From positions 1-45,682 of the forward strand of contig NZ_SKOG01000071.1 in NCBI RefSeq assembly GCF_007120195.1: a DNA stretch of 45,682 nt, read 5' to 3'. A program made the translations under genes and the position numbers. This document shows, piece after piece, positions 37,477 to 45,682 of the stretch. The first letter of the stretch is position 1. Every line of letters begins with the position of its first letter. The notes below the pieces were generated by a model, which was not told the origin of the DNA, made no database searches, and saw nothing but the letters and a program-made list of their open reading frames with translations. Origin of the DNA: Aquisalimonas sp. GTDB taxonomy: Bacteria; Pseudomonadota; Gammaproteobacteria; Nitrococcales; Aquisalimonadaceae.

Positions 37477-38706
37477 TCAAACGACCTGGCCCATCTGGAA
37501 GATCGGCAGATACATGGCAATCACGAGCCCGCCAACGAGCACCCCGAGCACCGCCATGATGAGCGGCTCCAGCAGGCTGCTCAGGCTGTCGATCTGGTTG
37601 TCCACCTCTTCTTCGTAGAAGTCGGCGACCTTTGAGAGCATCGTGTCGAGCGAGCCCGACTCCTCGCCAATGGCCGCCATCTGCACCACCATGTGCGGAA
37701 ACAGGTTGGCCAGCCGCATGGACACGTTGAGCTGCTGACCGGAGGCGACCTGGTCTTTCATCTCCAGAACGGCGTCCTGGTAGACGGTGTTGCCGCAGGC
37801 GCCGGAGACCGACTCCAGCGCTTCGACCAGCGGGACACCCGCTGCGAACATGGTTGACAGCGTGCGCCCGAACCGCGCCGTTGCCGCCTTGTCCAGAATG
37901 GGCCCGACCACCGGCAGCCGCAGCAGCAGCCGATCCATGAATCGCCGCAGCTTGGGCGAGCGCCGGTGGGCGTAGCCAAAGCCGACCACGGCGGCGATGA
38001 TGCCGCCGAAGATGGCGTACCAATATTGCTGGAAGAAATCCGAGAGATTGATGACGAACTGCGTGAACACCGGCAGGTCGGCACCGAAGCTCTGGAACAT
38101 GTTCTGGAATTCAGGTACCACGAAAATCAGCAGGATCGCGGTGACGATGAAGGCCACCACGATCACCGCGGTGGGATAAAACATGGCCTTTTTGATTTTC
38201 TTCTTGATGGACTCCGTCTTTTCCAGGTAAGTGGCGAGCTTGTCCAGCAGCGTGTCCAGCACGCCAGCCGACTCGCCGGCCTCGACCAGGTTGCAGAAGA
38301 GGTCGTTGAAATGCCGCGGGTGTTTCCCAAGGGCCTCGCTGAGGTTGGTGCCGCCTTCGACGTCCGTCTTGATATCGCCGATTAACTCGCGCATGGAGGG
38401 GTTCTGATGACCCGAGGCCATGATGTCGAGGCCCTGGACCAGCGGCACGCCGGCGTTCATCATGGTGGCGAGCTGGCGGCTGAATATCGCGATATCGCCC
38501 GGCTCGATCTTTTTCTTGCGCTGCCCGAGGCTGGATAAAGCCGACTTCTTGCGCACGGCCTTGGGGTTGATCCCGAGACGGCGTAGTTCCGCCTTCATGA
38601 TAGTCACGTTGGAGGCCTGGGTTTCGCCCTTGACACGCTCGCCGCGCTTGTCGGTTCCTTCCCAGACGAACGTCGGCTGCTGTTTTGTTGCCGCTTTCGC
38701 TGCCAT
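37477..38706 (-). CDS. pilC: type IV pilus inner-membrane platform protein PilC
   Basis: PilC is the polytopic platform on which the pilus is assembled; it contacts the ATPase PilB. The 409-residue protein has a basic N-terminal cytoplasmic segment, two copies of the T2SF/GspF domain (first around IFSRQLATMMNAGVPLVQGLD, residues 75-95; second around FGRTLSTMFAAGVPLVEALE, near residue 280), and membrane segments after each plus one near the C-terminus. It starts three bases after the pilB stop, so the two are surely co-translated. Confidence 0.96.
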   Translation of the reverse strand: MAAKAATKQQPTFVWEGTDKRGERVKGETQASNVTIMKAELRRLGINPKAVRKKSALSSLGQRKKKIEPGDIAIFSRQLATMMNAGVPLVQGLDIMASGHQNPSMRELIGDIKTDVEGGTNLSEALGKHPRHFNDLFCNLVEAGESAGVLDTLLDKLATYLEKTESIKKKIKKAMFYPTAVIVVAFIVTAILLIFVVPEFQNMFQSFGADLPVFTQFVINLSDFFQQYWYAIFGGIIAAVVGFGYAHRRSPKLRRFMDRLLLRLPVVGPILDKAATARFGRTLSTMFAAGVPLVEALESVSGACGNTVYQDAVLEMKDQVASGQQLNVSMRLANLFPHMVVQMAAIGEESGSLDTMLSKVADFYEEEVDNQIDSLSSLLEPLIMAVLGVLVGGLVIAMYLPIFQMGQVV

Positions 38707-38709
38707 AGC

Positions 38710-40434
38710 TTAATCCTTGGTGACGCGGTTGATCTCGTCCAGGCTGGTGACGCCCTGCATGACTTTCATGAGGCCGGAACGCCGCAGGTCGTTGATGCCC
38801 TCCTTTGCGGCTTGGTGCTCCAGCTGCATGGCGTTGCCCCCTTCCATGATGATTCGCCCCATCTCCTCGCTCACGGGCATGACCTGATAGATGCCCACCC
38901 GACCCTTGTAGCCCTGGTTGCACTGCTCGCAGCCCACGTGACCGTAGATGGTGAGGTCCTGGATGTCTGTCTCTGTAAAGCCTTCAGACAGGAGCGTTTC
39001 CCTGGGCACGTCCGCTGGCTGTTTGCAGTTGTTGCACAGCCGTCGGGCCAGACGCTGGGCGATAATCAGATGCACGGAGGAGGCGATGTTGTACGACGGT
39101 ACCCCCATGTTCATGAGCCGGCTTAGCGTTTGGGGTGCGTCGTTGGTGTGCAGGGTGGACAGCACCAGGTGGCCGGTCTGGGCCGCCTTGATTGCGATCT
39201 CCGCCGTTTCCAGGTCGCGGATCTCACCGACCATGACGATGTCCGGGTCCTGACGCAGAAACGCACGCAACGCCGTCGCGAACGTGAGCCCGGCTTTCGG
39301 GTTCATGTTGACCTGATTGATGCCGGGGAGGTTGATTTCCACCGGATCCTCGACCGTGGATATGTTGCGATCGTCCGTATTGAGGATGTTCAGGGCGGTG
39401 TAAAGCGACACCGTTTTACCACTACCCGTTGGGCCGGTCACCAGGACCATGCCGTAGGGTTTCGCGATGGCGTCCAGGAACCGGTCTTTCTGGTCAGGCT
39501 CGTAGCCGAGCTTGTCGATGCCCAGCATGGCACTGCTGGGGTCGAGAATACGCAACACGATCTTCTCCCCGAACAGGGTCGGGCAGCTGCTGACACGAAA
39601 GTCGATGGCCCGGTTCTTGGAGAGACTCATCTTGATGCGCCCGTCCTGGGGCACACGACGCTCGGCGATGTCCATGCGCGACATCACCTTGAGCCGCGCG
39701 GAGATGCGCGGCGCCAATCCCAGCGGGGGGCTGGCGACGGTCTGCAGCATGCCGTCCTGGCGGAAGCGCACACGGTACTTCTTTTCGTACGGCTCGAAAT
39801 GGATGTCCGAAGCGCCCTTGTTGATGGCATCCACCAGCACCTTGTTCACGAAGCGCACCACGGGCGCATCGTCCGCGTCGCTCTCGGTCTGATCAGGCCC
39901 GGCGTTCTCCTCGTCACCGGCACTGACCTGCAGGTTGTCCAGATCCCCGTCCAGCTCCTCGTCACCCATGCCGAAATTGCTGTCGGCGGCATCCAGGGCG
40001 CGCTCGATGCTGCGCTGGAGCTTATCGTGTTCCACCAGAATGGGTTCGGTGGTCAGCCCTGTATGGAACTTGAACTCGTCCAGGGCGCCCAGGTTGGTGG
40101 GGTCGGTGACGGCTACGAACAGCCGCTTGCCGCGCTTGAGCAACGGCAGCGCCTGGTGATGGCGGATGAGTTTCTCCTCGACCAGCTTGACGGCGTTGGC
40201 GTCCAGCTCGAGCGCATCCATGTCCAGCAGCGGGACGCCGAACTCCAGCGCGGCGGCATGGGCGAGATCCCGGGCACTGACCAGATTCTGGTTGACGAGG
40301 TGCACAACCAGCGGCTCACGCGCTTTGCGCGCCGCATCCACGGCTGCGCGGGCGTCGGCCTCTTGGATGAGGCCGTCCCGGGCAAGTCGCCCGGCCAGAC
40401 CGCCGAGCTTGAGAGTTGGGTTCGCAGTTGCCAT
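38710..40434 (-). CDS. pilB: type IV pilus assembly ATPase PilB
   Basis: PilB powers pilus extension. The 574-residue protein has an N-terminal MshE-type domain, a helical linker, the central GspE-type N2 region with DIHFEPYEKKYRVRFRQDG, Walker A GPTGSGKT (about residues 332-339), the Asp box, Walker B-type PDIVMVGEIRD, the His box STLHTNDAPQTLSRL, and two CxxC pairs (CNNC and CEQC) for a structural zinc. No pilin gene (pilA) stands next to it here. Upstream is a 197-bp gap before the aacS stop with no clear promoter found. Confidence 0.96.
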   Translation of the reverse strand: MATANPTLKLGGLAGRLARDGLIQEADARAAVDAARKAREPLVVHLVNQNLVSARDLAHAAALEFGVPLLDMDALELDANAVKLVEEKLIRHHQALPLLKRGKRLFVAVTDPTNLGALDEFKFHTGLTTEPILVEHDKLQRSIERALDAADSNFGMGDEELDGDLDNLQVSAGDEENAGPDQTESDADDAPVVRFVNKVLVDAINKGASDIHFEPYEKKYRVRFRQDGMLQTVASPPLGLAPRISARLKVMSRMDIAERRVPQDGRIKMSLSKNRAIDFRVSSCPTLFGEKIVLRILDPSSAMLGIDKLGYEPDQKDRFLDAIAKPYGMVLVTGPTGSGKTVSLYTALNILNTDDRNISTVEDPVEINLPGINQVNMNPKAGLTFATALRAFLRQDPDIVMVGEIRDLETAEIAIKAAQTGHLVLSTLHTNDAPQTLSRLMNMGVPSYNIASSVHLIIAQRLARRLCNNCKQPADVPRETLLSEGFTETDIQDLTIYGHVGCEQCNQGYKGRVGIYQVMPVSEEMGRIIMEGGNAMQLEHQAAKEGINDLRRSGLMKVMQGVTSLDEINRVTKD

Positions 40435-40631
40435 GGGTCAGAAGTCGGTCTATCCGGTTGCAGGCTTGCCTGAATGTCAGAAAACTAGCAGCTGCGCAGT
40501 ACAACGGATGCGACCTAGTTCCCGTTTAGGCAACACCGAGAAACGGGGCGCGACCGGCGACGTCGTGTTCAGGGATGCGCCAAGGAGTGAAAAGCACATC
40601 TCCGACCTGTGCGTGGGCGGGCGATCACCTG

Positions 40632-42611
<1,980 letters not shown>

Positions 42612-42686
42612 CGTTTCGATCCTCCGTCACCGCTGTTGCGATCAACAAGCCCCTGCGGTTGAGCCGCGAGGCGGCTGGCACGATGC

Positions 42687-43469
42687 CTACTGCATGTGCC
42701 AGCCGTGACTCACCACAACCGATTGGCCCGTGAGCGCATTGGATGGGAACGCCGCCAAGTGAATGGCCAGCTCCGTGACGTCCTCCAGCGTGGTGAATGT
42801 CTGATCCACAGTCTGCTTGAGCATCACATTGCGGATGACCTCGTCCTCCGATATGCCCAGCTCGCGCGCCTGCTCCGGAATCTGCTTTTCCACCAGTGGC
42901 GTGCGCACGAAGCCCGGGCAGATCAGGTTGCTCCGCACGCCATGCGCCGCACCCTCCTTGGCGACGGAGCGGCACAGCCCTGCAAGGGCATGCTTGGCCG
43001 CGACATAGGGCGCCTTGAGGGGCGAGGCCTCCTTGGAGTGAACGGACCCCATGTAGATCACGGTGCCGCCTCGGTCACTGGCATACATGTATTTCAACGC
43101 CGCTCGCGTGGTCAGGAAGGCGCCATCCAGATGCACCGAGACGACTTTGCGCCAGTCGGCGAAGTCCAGTTTGTCGATGGGGTCAATGTGCTGAATGCCC
43201 GCATTGGCGACCAGCACATCGAGGCGCCCCCACCGCTCGTAAACCGACGCCACCCCGGCATTGACGGCGTGCTCGTCTGTAACGTCCATGGTCACCGCCA
43301 TTGCCTCGCCACCGGCGGCGAGGATGGCCTGTGATGCCTCCTGTGCCGTCTCAGTCGAGAGATCTGCCACGGCCACGCAGGCGCCTTCCTCGGCGTAGCC
43401 CTGCGCGATGGCGCGACCGATACCGCGGCCAGCCCCGGTGATCAGTGCCACCTGATTTTCCATTCGCAT
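42687..43469 (-). CDS. bdhA: 3-hydroxybutyrate dehydrogenase (SDR family)
   Basis: BdhA oxidises D-3-hydroxybutyrate to acetoacetate with NAD+. The 260-residue short-chain dehydrogenase has the cofactor motif TGAGRGIG (residues 11-18), the NAG motif VANAGIQHI, the catalytic Ser in [15 protein letters not shown] with Tyr and Lys in YVAAKHA, and a C-terminal end WHMQ that is typical of hydroxybutyrate dehydrogenases, as are QHIDPI and VHSKEASP. Its product is the substrate of AacS. It lies 40 bases after dctM, so the TRAP genes and the two enzymes look like one operon. Confidence 0.93.
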   Translation of the reverse strand: MRMENQVALITGAGRGIGRAIAQGYAEEGACVAVADLSTETAQEASQAILAAGGEAMAVTMDVTDEHAVNAGVASVYERWGRLDVLVANAGIQHIDPIDKLDFADWRKVVSVHLDGAFLTTRAALKYMYASDRGGTVIYMGSVHSKEASPLKAPYVAAKHALAGLCRSVAKEGAAHGVRSNLICPGFVRTPLVEKQIPEQARELGISEDEVIRNVMLKQTVDQTFTTLEDVTELAIHLAAFPSNALTGQSVVVSHGWHMQ

Positions 43470-43509
43470 GGGGCTTCTCCTTTGTAGTTCGCCTCGCAGC
43501 TGCCTACCT

Positions 43510-44835
43510 TTACCCGAGCAGTGCCGTCGGCAGGCCCAGAATCAGCCCCGGGAACAGCGCCAGCAGTACGCAGGTGAACACGATAATCAGGCAGAATGGG
43601 ATTACCGCCTTGTACAGGTCGAGGGTCTGAATCTCGGGTGGCGCAATCCCCTTGAGATAGAACAGGGCGTAGCCAAACGGCGGCGTGAGGAACGACGTTT
43701 GCAGGATCACCGCATTCATGACCACGAACCAGAGCACGTCGTAGCCCATCATCTGCACCACCGGCAGCGTGATCGGGAAGCTGAGCAGCACGATGCCCGT
43801 CCAGTCCAGGAACATGCCCAGCAGGAATACCACCAGCAACATGACCAAGAGAACTCCAATCTCGCCGCCGGGCGCACCCAGCATGACCTGCTGCGCGAAC
43901 TCCATGCCCCCCCCGCGGGAGAACACCCCGGTGAAGGCCGTCGCACCCACGATCACGAACAGAACCATGGCGGTGGTCTTGCCCGCATCGAAGAAGGTGT
44001 TAAAACACGTGCGCAGCGAGCGGTCGCCGAAGATCAGGAACAGTATGAACGCCAGTGCTGCGCCGATGGCCGATGCTTCGGTCGCGGTGGCGAAGCCGGT
44101 GAACAGCGACCCCAACACCCCCAGAATCAGAGCCATGGGCGGGACCACGTACATGGCCAGCATGCCCAGCAGTTGCGGCGTCGTGTACAGCGCGCGCTCC
44201 TCCGCCTCCACGGGCGGGCCCATCTCCGGCTTGAACCAGCAGATCGTCAGCACATAGGTCGCGTAGAGCGCCCCAAGGAGCAGGCCGGGGATGAGCGCGC
44301 CGGCAAACAGGGCCCCCACTGATACGGGCGAGTAGCTGGCCATGAGCACGAGCATGATGCTCGGTGGAATCAGGATGCCCAGGCTGCCGCTCGCCATGAT
44401 GACGCCGGAACTCAGAGACTTGTCATAGCCGAACTTGAGCATGGGGGCCAGGGCAATGAGGCCCATGACGGCGATGGACGCACCAACGATACCGGTGGTG
44501 GCCGCCAGCAGTACTGAGACGATGACCACGGTCAGCGCCACGCCGCCGCGCACGCGCGAGAGAATCAGCCGCATGACCTGGAACATCTTCTGCGTGACGC
44601 CGGATTCGCTGAGAAACCCGGCCATGAGGACGAACAACGGTATGGCCACCAGCACGTAGTTGTCCATGACGCGGCCATAGACATTACTGACAATGGTGCC
44701 GAAGACCGCCGGCCCGGGGCCCAGGTAAGCGGCCATGACGGCGACGCCGCCGAGCACGAAAGGCAGCGGATGCCCCATGAACAGGCCGATCAGCAGGGCG
44801 GCGAACATGAACAGGGTGAGCAGTTCAGGACCCAT
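43510..44835 (-). CDS. dctM: TRAP transporter large membrane subunit DctM
   Basis: DctM is the sodium-coupled transport subunit of a tripartite ATP-independent periplasmic transporter. The 441-residue protein is hydrophobic throughout, with about 12 membrane segments and typical DctM sequence features: [14 protein letters not shown] near the N-terminus, [16 protein letters not shown]-like [31 protein letters not shown], and [16 protein letters not shown] in the second half. The start is three bases past the dctQ stop. Substrate cannot be read from DctM. Confidence 0.94.
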   Translation of the reverse strand: MGPELLTLFMFAALLIGLFMGHPLPFVLGGVAVMAAYLGPGPAVFGTIVSNVYGRVMDNYVLVAIPLFVLMAGFLSESGVTQKMFQVMRLILSRVRGGVALTVVIVSVLLAATTGIVGASIAVMGLIALAPMLKFGYDKSLSSGVIMASGSLGILIPPSIMLVLMASYSPVSVGALFAGALIPGLLLGALYATYVLTICWFKPEMGPPVEAEERALYTTPQLLGMLAMYVVPPMALILGVLGSLFTGFATATEASAIGAALAFILFLIFGDRSLRTCFNTFFDAGKTTAMVLFVIVGATAFTGVFSRGGGMEFAQQVMLGAPGGEIGVLLVMLLVVFLLGMFLDWTGIVLLSFPITLPVVQMMGYDVLWFVVMNAVILQTSFLTPPFGYALFYLKGIAPPEIQTLDLYKAVIPFCLIIVFTCVLLALFPGLILGLPTALLG

Positions 44836-44838
44836 GGG

Positions 44839-45333
44839 TTAGTCCTCCCGGAGGCGTTGGACGGCTTGAAGGACGATGGCGATGGCTTGTATCAGCAACA
44901 GCACGCCCGTGACCACCATGAGCATCTTCACGGGATAAACAGGGATCGAGACCATGCCATAGGTGGTCTCGCCACGTTCCCAGGAACGCGACGCATAGCT
45001 CCAGGAGTAGTCGAGATAGATGTAGATAAAGGGCGCGAAAAATACCACGTAGCCCAAAATGTCGAGGATGGCTTGTCCTTTCTTCGAGAACAGGTTCTTG
45101 ATCACATCCACTTCCACGTGGGCGCGATGATACAGCGCATAGGCCGCGAGCAGCATGAAGTGGGCGGCAAACAACTGTTTCGTGACCTCGAAGGCCCAGT
45201 CGCTGGGGCGGCCGATGAAAAACCGCAGACTGATGTCGTAGACCACAACAATGGTGAGCACCGCCACGATCGGGGCCACGATGCGTCCGAACCAGTCATT
45301 GAAGAGGTCGATAAACCTGGCGATCGCGTTCAT
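44839..45333 (-). CDS. dctQ: TRAP transporter small membrane subunit DctQ
   Basis: DctQ is the small membrane partner of DctM. The 164-residue protein has four hydrophobic segments (about residues 15-37, 50-65, 88-108 and 133-155) and the DctQ pattern VYDISLRFFIGRPSDWAFEVT followed by LLAAYALYHRAHVEVDVI. It lies 126 bases after the dctP stop, with a hairpin in the gap, and three bases before dctM. Confidence 0.92.
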   Translation of the reverse strand: MNAIARFIDLFNDWFGRIVAPIVAVLTIVVVYDISLRFFIGRPSDWAFEVTKQLFAAHFMLLAAYALYHRAHVEVDVIKNLFSKKGQAILDILGYVVFFAPFIYIYLDYSWSYASRSWERGETTYGMVSIPVYPVKMLMVVTGVLLLIQAIAIVLQAVQRLRED

Positions 45334-45402
45334 GAGCCAGAATCTCCCGTACTGACGTTGAGGGCCGCTGGCCTGGACAGCCGGTGCTGCCGATACGGCG
45401 AA

Positions 45403-45437
45403 GCGCGCCCGTGGCCAATGCCCGGCCGCGGGCGCGC
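45403..45437 (-). terminator. intercistronic hairpin between dctP and dctQ
   Basis: A 14-bp stem (45403-45416 with 45424-45437, one G-T pair) and seven-base loop lies 23 bases after the dctP stop. Such hairpins behind solute-receptor genes commonly let the receptor be made in excess of the membrane subunits. No T-run follows. Confidence 0.5.
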
Positions 45438-45459
45438 CCGCCTGTTCGGCCTCAGCCGC

Positions 45460-45682
45460 TTAGAGGCACTCCTCGATTTCCTCGAGGGATGGCAGATTGT
45501 CCATGGTCCGGCTCAGGTTGAACGGCACCGACAGATCCCGCCAGGTGGCGTACTCCTTCAGGTAGCTGATCTGCGAGTGGTAGACCATGGCGTGCCGCGG
45601 GTCCTCGCAGGCGCCCCGGACAATCACCTCATTGGTGGCCTCCTGGACGCGCTGCAGATCCTCCTCGGGGATCTGGGTGATC
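45460..45682 (-). CDS. dctP: TRAP transporter solute receptor DctP, C-terminal part
   Basis: Only the last 73 codons are inside the window; the gene continues past the right edge. I translated this region directly: it is an open frame ending in EEIEECL and a TAA stop. Features such as EEDLQRVQEATNEV, HSQISYLKEYATW and the position directly before dctQ fit the C-terminal helices of a periplasmic TRAP receptor. The ligand pocket is mostly outside the window. Family membership is inferred mainly from context. Confidence 0.75.
   Translation of the reverse strand, partial: ITQIPEEDLQRVQEATNEVIVRGACEDPRHAMVYHSQISYLKEYATWRDLSVPFNLSRTMDNLPSLEEIEECL

Noticed and set aside
39130-40473. 447-codon open frame on the plus strand across pilB
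   Set aside because: pilB on the minus strand has complete catalytic motifs; the opposite frame is a shadow.

Overview
The window is a GC-rich (clearly above 60 %), tightly packed stretch of chromosome from a gammaproteobacterium. Gene content and order point to a halophilic or purple-sulfur-type lineage (Ectothiorhodospiraceae/Chromatiales-like). This placement is inferred from synteny and protein character; no marker such as 16S rRNA is present. Many starts are GTG and coding density is very high.

Layout from left to right. (1) Positions 1-204 hold the end of a repeat or mobile-type element. A Nif3-family gene follows, then the cytochrome bc1 operon petABC and the stringent-starvation/ClpXP adaptor pair sspAB. 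(2) A leftward block, lpoA-yraN-diaA-dolP, covers the outer-membrane activator of PBP1A, a UPF0102 nuclease-like protein, a DnaA-binding SIS protein and a BON-domain lipoprotein. It is divergent from rsmI (16S rRNA methyltransferase). (3) A 56-bp palindrome related to the repeat at 162-204 sits on the rsmI stop codon and immediately precedes the RNase P RNA gene rnpB. (4) The complete division and cell-wall (dcw) cluster runs rightward from a recognisable promoter and MraZ operator: mraZ-rsmH-ftsL-ftsI-murE-murF-mraY-murD-ftsW-murG-murC-murB-ddl-ftsQ-ftsA-ftsZ, then lpxC. Most junctions overlap by a few bases, so translational coupling is expected. (5) dciA (leftward), secA, argJ and a Nudix-ThiE fusion gene follow. 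(6) A leftward block contains pilB-pilC-pilD-coaE-zapD-yacG: type IV pilus assembly ATPase, platform and prepilin peptidase, CoA synthesis, FtsZ bundling and a gyrase inhibitor. (7) At the right edge a leftward catabolic cluster, dctP(partial)-dctQ-dctM-bdhA-aacS, looks like a TRAP transporter coupled to 3-hydroxybutyrate and acetoacetate use.

Functionally, the core builds and places the septum. mur, mraY and murG make lipid II, ftsW and ftsI polymerise it, and ftsQ, ftsL, ftsA, ftsZ and zapD organise the ring; lpoA stimulates the side-wall synthase. lpxC (lipid A) and secA (export) extend the envelope theme. The arrangement resembles Pseudomonas from petA to the Nudix-ThiE gene, and E. coli from secA through yacG-zapD-coaE-pilC-pilB.

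I found no CRISPR array, tRNA, prophage, toxin-antitoxin or defence system, and nothing that I would call a wholly new system. The items most worth a second look are the repeat family at 162-204 and 9597-9652 and its position over the rnpB promoter, the proposed ketone-body TRAP cluster, the Nudix-ThiE fusion with a weakened thiamine-phosphate synthase site, and a possible leader ORF ahead of secA.
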